From Erysipelotrichaceae bacterium (GTDB lineage: Bacteria > Bacillota_I > Bacilli_A > RFN20 > CAG-826): 51,782 nt of DNA. A program made the position numbers and the translations under genes. The notes under the pieces are model-generated. The model ran no database searches, was not told the origin of the DNA, and worked only from the letters and a program-made list of their open reading frames with translations. Position 1 is the first letter of the stretch. Each line of letters starts with the position of its first letter. This document shows, in pieces, positions 7,931-16,260 of this stretch. The stretch spans positions 1 through 51,782 of the forward strand of contig SVBF01000003.1 in assembly GCA_015058945.1 (NCBI GenBank), written 5' to 3'.

Positions 7931-7975
7931 GAAGCCGCTGATGGCTATCGAGGCAAACTCAGTCTATCTATTTGA
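7931..7975 (+). pseudogene. Possible scrap of another InlB-type repeat
   Basis: Fourteen codons and a TGA read EAADGYRGKLSLSI. This resembles the middle of the beta repeats nearby (EPAEGYELATLSY, EAAAGYSVGSVVV). It is short and could be chance. If real, it shows that further surface-repeat DNA has been lost between the fragment and the toxin-antitoxin genes. The rest of 7851-8029 shows no gene. Confidence 0.25.
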
Positions 7976-8029
7976 GGGGCCGTTTATGGACAAATTCAAT
8001 TTCTAAGGAGACATCAGTGCAGAATTGAA

Positions 8030-8293
8030 CTATTTATCTTGATAATGAGTACGGCAGGCAATAATAACGACTACCTCGTTTTCGCAACGATAAATCAGTC
8101 TGTTCTTTTCGTCGATTCGACGGCTCCAAAAAGAGGAGTACTGACCTCGTAAAGCCTCTGGCTTGCCCAGACCCTCATTTCCATTGCGACATATATCTGC
8201 AATCAACTGGTTGATGCGCTTCAACGTTTTACGGTCTTCGGTTTGCCAATACTTATAATCATCAAATGCCTGAGGGGTGAAGAGGATGTTCAT
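8030..8293 (-). CDS. yoeB: YoeB-family toxin (ribosome-dependent mRNA endonuclease)
   Basis: 87 residues. It matches the Txe/YoeB family: FTPQAFDDYKYWQTEDRKT near the N-terminus, RINQLIADI, GLGKPEALRGQYSSFWSRRI, EKNRLIYRCE and the C-terminal ACRTHYQDK with its conserved His-Tyr. Family members are RelE-fold RNases that cut mRNA in the ribosomal A site and are neutralised by YefM. The ATG overlaps the antitoxin stop by four bases (ATGA), the normal coupled layout. The pair sits between two oppositely oriented surface-protein sequences. Confidence 0.93.
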   Translation of the reverse strand: MNILFTPQAFDDYKYWQTEDRKTLKRINQLIADICRNGNEGLGKPEALRGQYSSFWSRRIDEKNRLIYRCENEVVVIIACRTHYQDK

Positions 8294-8565
8294 TTATCCT
8301 CCTTCTCAAAGCGCTTAAGGTCTTCTAAGGTCATTGCAATGACATCGCCATTAACTAAAGAAGCGATGCTCTTGTCGAGATGATCCGTCATCGCTCGATT
8401 GCTCATGATGAAGTTGTTCTCGAGGAGATTGTTGTATTCCTCCTCGGATAAAAGGACAACATTTCCGTCTTTGGCCGTGATGATCAAAGGCTCGTAATTG
8501 TTACGAACATGATCCATATAGGATTTAAGGTTGGCTCTGACTTGTGTGTAGTTTGTTGCAATCAT
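8290..8565 (-). CDS. yefM: YefM/Phd-family antitoxin
   Basis: 91 residues. The N-terminal Phd/YefM DNA-binding domain is clear (NYTQVRANLKSYMDHV, EPLIITAKDGNVVLLSEEEY). The C-terminal part (about 50-91) would wrap the toxin. Upstream there is a textbook promoter and paired GTAC-containing sites for autorepression by the YefM-YoeB complex. It overlaps the toxin gene by four bases. Confidence 0.93.
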   Translation of the reverse strand: MIATNYTQVRANLKSYMDHVRNNYEPLIITAKDGNVVLLSEEEYNNLLENNFIMSNRAMTDHLDKSIASLVNGDVIAMTLEDLKRFEKEDK

Positions 8566-8570
8566 AATTC

Positions 8571-8618
8571 TGTACCGTTTCCTGTACTAATTATATCCAA
8601 TTGTTTATGGGCATCAAC
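8571..8618 (-). promoter_or_regulatory. yefM-yoeB promoter and operator
   Basis: On the minus strand a -35 TTGATG (complement 8613-8618), a 17-base spacer and a perfect -10 TATAAT (8590-8595). Between the -10 and the gene are two TGTAC sites on the plus strand (TGTACC 8571-8576 and TGTACT 8583-8588), 12 bases apart. Described YefM operators use TGTACA cores, so this is a likely autoregulatory site. Confidence 0.8.
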
Positions 8619-8626
8619 CTGGATAT

Positions 8627-8656
8627 GAAAAACCGCCACGGTATTTTGTGGCGGTC
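8627..8656 (-). terminator. Rho-independent terminator of the surface lipoprotein gene
   Basis: On the minus strand ACCGCCAC, eight-base loop, GTGGCGGT (complement 8632-8655), then TTTTC. It lies 17 bases after the lipoprotein stop and just before the yefM promoter. Confidence 0.85.
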
Positions 8657-8672
8657 TTATGGGAGGTCCCGT

Positions 8673-11600
8673 TTACGCTTTGATAGTAAGGCTCATGGAC
8701 TTGAAACCGATCTGGTTGCTCGATGAACAAACTAGTTTAATGGCGTTAGTACCCGCGGGCAATTCGGCGACGGCAATAGAGAAATTATTGGAAGATACTT
8801 CAGTCGTTGCAAACTCGTTCCCCCCATCAGTTGAATAGTAAAGGGTGATGGTTTGAGTTTTGGAGGCCCACTGTACGCATTCGAATGCGGCAGATGTAAT
8901 TTCACCATCAAGACCTAATACAAAGGTGACAGGATCGCCTTTAGAAACCGGGCAATCCGTGATAGTTTGGCCATTTTTATCGTGTTTAGCAAACGTGACA
9001 GTACCTTGGTCGTATTCAACAACATGGGAGGTATAGGTGGTACCCCAATCATCGAAACCATCGATATTCATGAAGTCATATACATAGTTCGTTTCAACTT
9101 TTGCAATAAAAGTCGCGGATACATTAACGCCGCCAGAAGGCATGGTGAACTTATTGTTGGTGACGGTCACGGCCGTGCTATCGGACTTCTTGGTGACGGT
9201 AAGCGTCCCAAGTTTATATCCGGACGCTGGCGTAACATTCAACTTGACCTCCGCACCGGCAGCGAACGTAGTTTCCCCGCCATCAATGGTGACGGAGCCG
9301 TTCGTAAAGGTTCCGAGGGTGACCTCATACTTCTTCTGGACGAAGGTGATGTTGATGATGACACCGCCTGCAGGCATTATGAATTTGCCGTTAGCAAACG
9401 GAACGACATTCTCGTCCTGATCTTCAATTGCGATAGAGTCAAACTCATATTCGTCATCCGCTTCCCAGGCGACCGAAACTTCGGCGCCGGTGAGGGCGCT
9501 TTCGGCCACAGTCACGGTGCCGTTACCGACTTTATTGAGGATAATGGTCTGAGCCACCGCGTTGAATTGAGCGGTGATGGTGACATCGCTTTCGGGCATG
9601 AGGAACTTACCCTCATTGACTTCGATGACGTTTTGTTCGCTGTCTTTGACAACGACGGACCCGACAGAATAACCAGCGGCGGCTTCATAGGAGAGGCTGA
9701 CCTGCTCACCGACCTTAGCGTAGCCGACAACTTCTACAGTGCCCTGGCCAGTCTGAACGACGGTGATGCCATAAGAGGGGATAGGCTCAAAGAGGACCTG
9801 AATCTCAACGTTGCCTTCCGGCATGGTGAAGGTGAACTTGTCGCCATTAACAACATAAGGAACGTCCGCTTCGCCAGAAGTGACAGAAATGCTCTTTAAG
9901 CGATAATCCGTTTCGGCGCCAAAGGTAACTTCAACAGAATCGCCAGTCTGGGCTTCGCTCGGAGTGATCAAAGAGCCATGTTCCGGCGTGTTCGCACTGA
10001 TGGCGTAGGTCGCTTCCACAACGGTGACGGTGCAGGTATCGGTATGTTCACCAATCCTCGCGGTAATCGTGGCGGTACCAGCCTTGAGCGCGCTGATGTT
10101 GCCGTTGTTGTCAACGGAGGCGACAGCCGGGTCACTGGATTCGAAGGAGACCGTGCCAACAGTGTAATTGCTCGGGCTGACGGTAGCGGTCAACTTGCCA
10201 GCTTGACCCTTAACGAGTTCCAATGCCGATTGATCCAATTCAATGGCAGTCGGATGGATTATCGAGCCATCGTCGACGACTTCATAGACGACCAAGTTGG
10301 GATCATCGTTTTCAGTCTTAACTTGTGAAGTGAAGCCCTCGGCGCAGAAGCTCACCGGGGCACCGGGTTCGCCATCGGTGGCTTTGGGATCAAAGCCGAC
10401 GAACTCACCGCCGCTGACACTGAATGTTGCAGTACCGGCGGCAAAGTCAGAATCGTAACAGTTAAGTTCGAGCCTCTTTTTTCCGGCATCAAGCTGCGTA
10501 ACATCGAAGTGGCCACCAGAGATTTCCACATCGCCATCATCAACGGCGTAAACCGCGCTGATATTGCCTAGATAGTTGCCGCCTTCGATGGTGAGCTTCG
10601 ATCCATCGCGGACGTCGGCCGCATAGCAATCGTTGGCTTTGGCAAGGAGCGAACCTTCACCGCAAATGGTGACGTCTGAGTTGCCTTGGACCGAAATCAA
10701 TGACCAGGTTTTAACCCCTTCGGTATCATTCCAAATGTCCACGGTGTTCTTAATGGTGTGGCCATTGAGGTTGAGAATCGAGTGAGCGCCATAGAAAGTG
10801 ACCTGCTCATTAAGGACGATATCCTTTTGCAAGGTCAAAACAGTGTTTTCTAAGCCAGCGGCAAAAATAAGCTGAGTCGGAGAAGTGATGTTGACGTTGA
10901 CGAGTCCGGCATCGCCTTTTTCGCCTTTTTCGCCTTTGTCGCCTTGGGCTTTGATGCCGGTGTCGGTCTCGCCGATCCACCAGTTGCCGTTCCCACCGAT
11001 ATGAGGGGTGACGCCGTCTTCGCCGTCATCGCCGTCATCGCCTTGTTCGCCTTGTTCGCCTTGCGGGCCTTGGGCTTTGATGCCAGTGTCGGTCTCGTCG
11101 ATCCACCAGTTGCCGTTATCACCAATGTGAGGGGTAACGCCGTCATCGCCGTCTTCGCCAGAAGCGCCTTTGTCACCCTTGTCGCCCTTGTCGCCCTTGT
11201 CGCCCTTGTCGCCCTTGTCGCCTTTCGCGCCATCAGCACCAGCGGCACCGGTATCACCTTTGTCGCCTTTGTCGCCTTTGTCGCCTTTCGCGCCATCGGC
11301 GCCATCTTTGCCGTCAACGCCGTCTTTGCCGTCAACGCCATCTTTGCCATCGACGCCGTCTTTTCCATCGACGCCGTCTTTGCCATCGACGCCATCTTTT
11401 CCGTCGGCGCCGTCTTTGCCGTCTTTGCCGTCAAGGCCGTCGAGACCATCTTCGCCTTTGTCGCCCTTGTCGCCTTTGTCGCCCTTGTCGCCCTTGTCGC
11501 CTTTATCGCCTTTGATCGAAGCGAGCCATTCTTCGTAGGACATCGGGGTTTGGCCTTTGCTCTCGGCGTCTTTGCGATACGCCTCATAAAGAGCGCGCTG

Positions 11601-11729
11601 TTCGTCCTCGAGTTCCGAGGTTTCCGGGTTGGTGAGTTTGCTCAGGTCGGTGCTGTTCTCGCCGCAGGAAGCAAGTCCCACGAGGCCAGCCGCGGCGAGA
11701 GCAAGGATCAAAAGTTTTTTGTTTTTCAT
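8673..11729 (-). CDS. Large surface lipoprotein with collagen-like, Ig-like and InlB-type repeats
   Basis: 1018 residues from the ATG at 11729, chosen for its GGGAGA ribosome site and the signal peptide that follows. Residues 1-22 are a lipoprotein signal (LVGLASC, Cys22). Residues 74-275 are Gly-X-Y collagen-like repeats (GDKGDK, GKDGVD), broken twice by the motif GVTPHIGxNGNWWI. About 276-485 is a beta-helix-like region with repeated GG(N/H)-type turns. About 490-570 is a Big_2 Ig-like domain. About 574-876 holds four InlB-type beta repeats of 70-75 residues, each ending in a (K)F(T/L/I)MP motif. A C-terminal domain of about 140 residues follows. It should project from the membrane as an elongated adhesin. 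The last repeat and C-terminus have a truncated, differently ended counterpart at 7223-7801 in opposite orientation. Confidence 0.88.
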   Translation of the reverse strand: MKNKKLLILALAAAGLVGLASCGENSTDLSKLTNPETSELEDEQRALYEAYRKDAESKGQTPMSYEEWLASIKGDKGDKGDKGDKGDKGDKGEDGLDGLDGKDGKDGADGKDGVDGKDGVDGKDGVDGKDGVDGKDGVDGKDGADGAKGDKGDKGDKGDTGAAGADGAKGDKGDKGDKGDKGDKGDKGASGEDGDDGVTPHIGDNGNWWIDETDTGIKAQGPQGEQGEQGDDGDDGEDGVTPHIGGNGNWWIGETDTGIKAQGDKGEKGEKGDAGLVNVNITSPTQLIFAAGLENTVLTLQKDIVLNEQVTFYGAHSILNLNGHTIKNTVDIWNDTEGVKTWSLISVQGNSDVTICGEGSLLAKANDCYAADVRDGSKLTIEGGNYLGNISAVYAVDDGDVEISGGHFDVTQLDAGKKRLELNCYDSDFAAGTATFSVSGGEFVGFDPKATDGEPGAPVSFCAEGFTSQVKTENDDPNLVVYEVVDDGSIIHPTAIELDQSALELVKGQAGKLTATVSPSNYTVGTVSFESSDPAVASVDNNGNISALKAGTATITARIGEHTDTCTVTVVEATYAISANTPEHGSLITPSEAQTGDSVEVTFGAETDYRLKSISVTSGEADVPYVVNGDKFTFTMPEGNVEIQVLFEPIPSYGITVVQTGQGTVEVVGYAKVGEQVSLSYEAAAGYSVGSVVVKDSEQNVIEVNEGKFLMPESDVTITAQFNAVAQTIILNKVGNGTVTVAESALTGAEVSVAWEADDEYEFDSIAIEDQDENVVPFANGKFIMPAGGVIINITFVQKKYEVTLGTFTNGSVTIDGGETTFAAGAEVKLNVTPASGYKLGTLTVTKKSDSTAVTVTNNKFTMPSGGVNVSATFIAKVETNYVYDFMNIDGFDDWGTTYTSHVVEYDQGTVTFAKHDKNGQTITDCPVSKGDPVTFVLGLDGEITSAAFECVQWASKTQTITLYYSTDGGNEFATTEVSSNNFSIAVAELPAGTNAIKLVCSSSNQIGFKSMSLTIKA
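10905..11513 (-). repeat. Collagen-like coding tandem repeats
   Basis: The DNA is built from 9- and 18-base units coding for Gly-Asp-Lys and Gly-Lys-Asp-Gly-Val-Asp triplets, interrupted by two copies of a block of about 25 codons that includes NGNWWI(D/G)ETDTGIKAQG. Near-identical tandem units make copy-number change by slippage likely. Confidence 0.85.
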
Positions 11730-11958
11730 TGCTGTCTCCCTTAACAGTCTTGGCGGATCAAGGATATAGACAAAGCCCCTTTGAGGGCGATGACTATAAC
11801 TTTTTCCACACTTCAAAATACGCCTGTATCCGAGAGGGCGCAAGTGAGAGCGCGCTCGGTCGTTGAGAAAGCCCTTACATGATGCAACACTTTTCGCGGT
11901 CGTTGTCTCATTACGTTCGCGTTTGGAGCATTTCGCTAACCTTTGCCTTTCGTGCGTA

Positions 11959-11964
11959 TATAAT
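11959..11964 (+). promoter_or_regulatory. -10 box of the ABC exporter operon
   Basis: TATAAT, seven bases before the ATG at 11972. Transcription would begin at or next to the start codon, and no Shine-Dalgarno is present. The interval 11730-11971 between the divergent lipoprotein and exporter genes also holds a GAGCGCGCTC palindrome (11848-11857). I see no gene in it. Confidence 0.55.
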
Positions 11965-11971
11965 CCTGCTC

Positions 11972-13762
11972 ATGGGCAACCTCGGGAAAACGTTCCGCTT
12001 GGCCGTCAAAGGCTCCAAAGGCGTCTACATCGCCTCGTTCGTTTTCCAGTTCCTGATGACCCTTTTCACGGTCTTCACGTCGTTCCTTTCCAAAGTGCTC
12101 GTCGACGCCTTGACCCACGAACTAGAGCAGGCGGAGTTCCTCGAGGAATTCGTGATCCGCATGCTCACCTCCAACCGTGGACCTGCCTATTTATATGAGC
12201 ACATGAACATCCTGCCGGTTGCCGTGGTCGTCTCGGCATTGCTCACCGCCTCGATCTCTTATCTGCGTTTCACTCTTCGCGTCAAAGCCAGCACCCAGAT
12301 CAACAAGAGGATGCAATTGCATCTCTTCAGCCACCTCGAACGCCTCCCCTATTCCTATTACAAGACCGAGAAAAGCGGCGACCTGATCCAAACCTGCACC
12401 CGTGACTTAGACGTCACCCGTCAATTCATGGTCATGGACATGTCGCAGATGACCTACACCCTTTTCATCGTCGTCCTCTGCTTCTCGGTACTGTTTGAGA
12501 TCTCTTGGAAGCTGACCTTGGTCTCCCTCGCCCTTTTCCCCATCATGTTCGTCTATTCCTTCTTCCTTATTAAAGAGGTGCGTAGAAGGTACCGCAAAAC
12601 GGACGACTCCGAGGCCGAGATGGTCGACCGCATCTCCCAGAACCTTAACGGTGTGCGCTTAGTCAAAGCCTATAATGCCGAGAGCAAGGAGATCGCCAAG
12701 TTCGAAGAACGCCTCACCCACTACTCCAAAGCCTACCGTCACGAGAAGAAACTAAGCGCCTTCTTCTTCGGCAGCAGCGACATCTTCATCTTCGCCGCCC
12801 GCACCATCGCGATCGTCTACGCCATCGTCTTGGTCTTCCAACGTGAAATCACCGCCGGCTCGGTCTTCATCTCCTATACCTTCGTCAACATGATGGTCTG
12901 GCCCTTGCGTAACACCGCGACCACGCTATCGCGTCTAGGCATGACCCTTGCCGCGACCGACCGCATCCAGCGTCTCTTATCCTTGCCCCAGGAAGATCTA
13001 CTTACCGGCAAAGACCTCCCTATCCGCGGCGACATCGAGTTCCGCGGCGTAAGTTTTGCCTATCCCGACGAACCAGAAAAACCGGTCATCCAAGGCGTCA
13101 GTTTCCATGTCCCCCAGGGGAGCACCGTCGCCTTGATGGGCAAGACGGGCTCAGGCAAGTCCTCTTTGTCCGGTTTGCTCACGAGGCTATACGCCCCCAC
13201 TTCCGGCGATATCTTCATCGACGGAACCCCCATCGAGGAATTCTCTTTGTCGTGCTTACGCCGCAACGTGGTTCCTGTTTTGCAGGACCCCTTCCTCTTC
13301 TCCAAGTCCATCAGCGAGAACATCAAGATCGCGAACAAGAACGCCACCGAGAAAGACATCGCTAACGCCGCCCGCATCGCGAGCGTCGACAAAGCCATCG
13401 AGGGCTTCTCCAAAGGCTATGACACCCCCGTCGGCGAAAAAGGCGTCACCCTTTCCGGCGGCCAAAAGCAGCGCCTAGCCATCGCCCGCACCGTCCTTAG
13501 CGGAGCCCCCGTGCTCATCTTTGACGACTCCTTAAGCGCCGTCGACGCCCAGACCGACCTCGCCATCCGCCGCGAGCTCAAAGCCCTATCGTCGCGCTGC
13601 ACCACATTCATCATCACCCATCGCGTCGGCACCGCCAAAGACGCCGATTTGATCCTCGTTTTGGACGAAGGGAAGATCGCCGAGATGGGCAAACACGAAG
13701 ACTTAGTGAAAGGAAATGGGCTCTACCGTCGCATCGCCGACATCCAGAGCGCCATCGAATAG
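11972..13762 (+). CDS. ABC exporter half-transporter, subunit with degenerate Walker B
   Basis: 596 residues from the ATG at 11972; an in-frame ATG at 11879 would add 31 residues that do not look like a real start. It has six membrane helices (about 1-320) and then a nucleotide-binding domain. Walker A is MGKTGSGKSS, the signature is LSGGQKQRLAIAR, and Walker B is VLIFDDSLSAVD, where Asp replaces the catalytic Glu. That replacement is typical of one partner of heterodimeric exporters of the BmrC/TM287 kind. The partner gene follows after 13 bases. The substrate cannot be predicted; drugs, lipids and peptides are all exported by this family. Confidence 0.9.
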   Translation: MGNLGKTFRLAVKGSKGVYIASFVFQFLMTLFTVFTSFLSKVLVDALTHELEQAEFLEEFVIRMLTSNRGPAYLYEHMNILPVAVVVSALLTASISYLRFTLRVKASTQINKRMQLHLFSHLERLPYSYYKTEKSGDLIQTCTRDLDVTRQFMVMDMSQMTYTLFIVVLCFSVLFEISWKLTLVSLALFPIMFVYSFFLIKEVRRRYRKTDDSEAEMVDRISQNLNGVRLVKAYNAESKEIAKFEERLTHYSKAYRHEKKLSAFFFGSSDIFIFAARTIAIVYAIVLVFQREITAGSVFISYTFVNMMVWPLRNTATTLSRLGMTLAATDRIQRLLSLPQEDLLTGKDLPIRGDIEFRGVSFAYPDEPEKPVIQGVSFHVPQGSTVALMGKTGSGKSSLSGLLTRLYAPTSGDIFIDGTPIEEFSLSCLRRNVVPVLQDPFLFSKSISENIKIANKNATEKDIANAARIASVDKAIEGFSKGYDTPVGEKGVTLSGGQKQRLAIARTVLSGAPVLIFDDSLSAVDAQTDLAIRRELKALSSRCTTFIITHRVGTAKDADLILVLDEGKIAEMGKHEDLVKGNGLYRRIADIQSAIE

Positions 13763-13775
13763 AAAGGAGGGACCC

Positions 13776-15701
13776 ATGGCTCATAAAGGTGGATTCGAAG
13801 AAGAAGCGCTGCCCGATAAGCTGAACTTCGCCGTTTGGCTCACCATCGGGAAATACGCCTTAAGGCGTTGGCCTTTGCTTTTGGTCGGCTTGTTCTGCAC
13901 CCTTTTCGTCACCTTCTACGACTCCTCCTTCGTCCCCGTCATGAACGCCGGCGCCATCTCCGCCGCCGCGAGCATCCCCGGCTCGACCTATACCTCGGTC
14001 TTCGACCTCATCATCCCCGTCACCTTCATCTTCGGCATCCACGTCGACTTCACCTTCACCGCTTATGCGATAACCCTCGGCGTGATGATCCTTTTCCGCT
14101 CCGTCTTCATCATCCTGACCTTCTATTTCACGAACCTCATCTCGATGCACATCATGACCGATTTGCGCCGCGATTCGTTCGCCAAGATCCAGGAGCTCTC
14201 CTTCTCCTATTTCGACAAGAACTCCAGCGGCTGGCTGATTGCCAGAATGCAAAACGACACCTCCTCCATCGGCGATATCCTCTCCTGGTCTTTAAATAGC
14301 GTCCTCTGGGCCTTCTTCCAGCTCATCTTCTCCCTCGCGACCATGTTCTCCATCAACTGGATCTACTCGTTGATCGTCTTGGCCTCCTTACCGGTGGTCA
14401 TGATCATCACCCCGATCTTCGAGAAGGCCATCCTCAAGGCCCATCGCAGCGCCCGCAACGCCTACTCCCGCTACGTCGGCTACCTCGCCGAGTCCATCGA
14501 CGGGGCAAAGACGGTCAAGACCCTCGGCATCGAGGAAAGCGTCTACGAGGAAGCCGAGGAGATCACCGAGGACGTGCGCGCCAAACGCTTATACGCCGGG
14601 CGCATCAACGCCGGCTACATGCCTTTGCTCACCTTGATCAGTCAGATCATGACCGCCGTCGTCATCTTCGTCGGCTTCGTCTGGATCGGCGACCCCGAGA
14701 TGGGCGTCGACGCCGCCTTGGTCGTCCTCTTCATCTCCTTTGTCGCCCAGATCTACGACCCCTTGGCCACGATCGCCGAAGTCCTCACCGAATTCATGGC
14801 CGCCCAGGCCGGCGCGGAGAAAGTTCAGAGCCTTTTGGACGCCCCCGTCACCGTCAAAGACACCCCCGAGGTCATCGAGAAATACGGCACCGTCCTCCAT
14901 CCGAAGACGGAGGCCTATGAGCCCATCGAGGGCCGCATCGAATATAAGGACGTCTCTTTCCATTACGAGACCGGCCCCGAGGTCATCCTGCCCCTAAACC
15001 TCACCATCGAGAAAGGCACGAACGTCGCCCTCGTGGGCGAGACGGGTTCCGGCAAGACCACTTTGGTGAACCTCTTATGTCGCTTCTATGAGCCTACCGG
15101 CGGGGAGATCCTCGTCGACGGCGTCGAATACCGCAAACGTTCCTTGGGCTGGCTGCGCTCAAGCGTCGGCTACGTCCAACAGACCCCCTTCGTCTTCAAC
15201 GGCACCTATTTCGAGAACATCGCCTATGGCGTCGAACACGCGACCTTAGAAGAAGTCCGCAAAGCCGCGAAGCTCGTCGGCATCGACGACTTCATCATGG
15301 AGAGCAAAGACGGCTACGACACCTACCTCAAAGACGGTGGCGGCATGCTTTCCCAAGGCCAGAAGCAACTCATCTCCTTCGCCCGGGCCATTTTGCGCAA
15401 TCCCGCCATCTTGATCTTAGACGAGGCCACCTCCTCCATCGACACCGAGACCGAGGCGGCTGTGCAGCGCGCTTTGGAAGCCTTGATCAAAGGCCGCACC
15501 TCCATCGTCATCGCCCACCGTTTGTCCACCATCGTCCATAGCGACCGCATCCTCTTTTTGGAGCATGGCGTCATCGTCGAAGACGGCACCCATAAGGAAC
15601 TCATGGCCAAAAAAGGCAAGTACCACGAGCTCTACATGAGCCAGTTCTCAAGCCTCTCCATCGGCGAGCAGATGGAACGTTTTGACACCGATTTGGCGTA
15701 A
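13776..15701 (+). CDS. ABC exporter half-transporter, catalytic partner
   Basis: 641 residues, with the ATG at 13776 preceded by AAAGGAGGG. It has a long, negatively charged N-terminus, six membrane helices (about 25-350), and a nucleotide-binding domain with Walker A VGETGSGKTT, Walker B ILILDEATSSID (catalytic Glu present) and a changed signature, LSQGQKQ. Together with the Asp-for-Glu subunit upstream, this gives one consensus and one degenerate ATP site, the pattern of asymmetric heterodimeric exporters. The 200 bases after the stop hold no clear terminator, only weak inverted repeats (AGACAA at 15738 with TTGTCT at 15756). Confidence 0.9.
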   Translation: MAHKGGFEEEALPDKLNFAVWLTIGKYALRRWPLLLVGLFCTLFVTFYDSSFVPVMNAGAISAAASIPGSTYTSVFDLIIPVTFIFGIHVDFTFTAYAITLGVMILFRSVFIILTFYFTNLISMHIMTDLRRDSFAKIQELSFSYFDKNSSGWLIARMQNDTSSIGDILSWSLNSVLWAFFQLIFSLATMFSINWIYSLIVLASLPVVMIITPIFEKAILKAHRSARNAYSRYVGYLAESIDGAKTVKTLGIEESVYEEAEEITEDVRAKRLYAGRINAGYMPLLTLISQIMTAVVIFVGFVWIGDPEMGVDAALVVLFISFVAQIYDPLATIAEVLTEFMAAQAGAEKVQSLLDAPVTVKDTPEVIEKYGTVLHPKTEAYEPIEGRIEYKDVSFHYETGPEVILPLNLTIEKGTNVALVGETGSGKTTLVNLLCRFYEPTGGEILVDGVEYRKRSLGWLRSSVGYVQQTPFVFNGTYFENIAYGVEHATLEEVRKAAKLVGIDDFIMESKDGYDTYLKDGGGMLSQGQKQLISFARAILRNPAILILDEATSSIDTETEAAVQRALEALIKGRTSIVIAHRLSTIVHSDRILFLEHGVIVEDGTHKELMAKKGKYHELYMSQFSSLSIGEQMERFDTDLA

Positions 15702-15900
15702 AAGCGCATAAAAAATCGACCATTGCCGCCGAAAATGAGACAAGTTGTATCACATTTGTCTTAGGTAAATATTCCCAATGCAAAAAAACGTTTTTATCTT
15801 TTTGACGTTTCGGGATAATTAAGCTACACCCATCCGGCGATCCGACTTTTGACACTCACTGTGCCTGCACCTCAGGCCCACTTTACTTTAGGAGGCAAAC

Positions 15901-16146
15901 ATGAAAGTGGGGAAATCATTCGCGTTTGCGCAGCTCGTGGAACGGCTGCTCAAGGGCGAGAGCATCGAGAAGGCTTCATTCATATCCGCCTTCGAGATCA
16001 CGGACGACCAGTTCCACCGGTATGTCGCGGGATCCAAGCGGTACATGGACATCTTCCATCCCGAATACGAAGTGGCCTATCTCAAATCGGACAACATCTA
16101 TTGTCTGCGCAGAAGGAAAGCCAACCTCGGCCCGTTGCATCTCTAA
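15901..16146 (+). CDS. Small winged-helix-like protein
   Basis: 81 residues with a good ribosome site (TTAGGAGG before the ATG). The order AQLVERLLKGESIEK, FEITDDQFHRYVAGSKRYM, YEVAYLKSDNIYCLRRR resembles the first helix-turn-helix and beta-wing of DeoR/WYL-type regulators, where a helix, a recognition helix and a closing Tyr-Xaa-Leu strand occur at the same spacing. There is no effector domain, so it would be a stand-alone DNA-binding module. A possible -35 TTGACG is at 15802. It ends in its own strong terminator. Confidence 0.5.
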   Translation: MKVGKSFAFAQLVERLLKGESIEKASFISAFEITDDQFHRYVAGSKRYMDIFHPEYEVAYLKSDNIYCLRRRKANLGPLHL

Positions 16147-16177
16147 CCTCGCGGTCTCTCCGCGGGGTTTTCCTTTT
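16147..16177 (+). terminator. Rho-independent terminator
   Basis: CCTCGCGG, TCTCT, CCGCGGGG (8 bp with one T-G pair), then TTTTCCTTTTT. It starts at the stop codon of the 81-residue protein. Confidence 0.85.
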
Positions 16178-16260
16178 TACGCCCGCATATCCATATGGAA
16201 ATCGGGAAAAAGAAAAGGCATAATCTTAGCATCAGAACTTTGGAGGTTCATAAAAAACAT

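Noticed and set aside
11148..11520. CRISPR-like regular repeats
   Set aside because: The 9- and 18-base units are in frame, code for collagen triplets and have no unique spacers.
10944..11744. Long plus-strand frames over the collagen-like region (Pro-Leu-Ser or Ala-Val-Phe repeats)
   Set aside because: They are antisense readings of the Gly-Asp-Lys repeat DNA.
15702..15900. A riboswitch or leader before the 81-residue gene
   Set aside because: Only short inverted repeats are seen and no known riboswitch core could be recognised.
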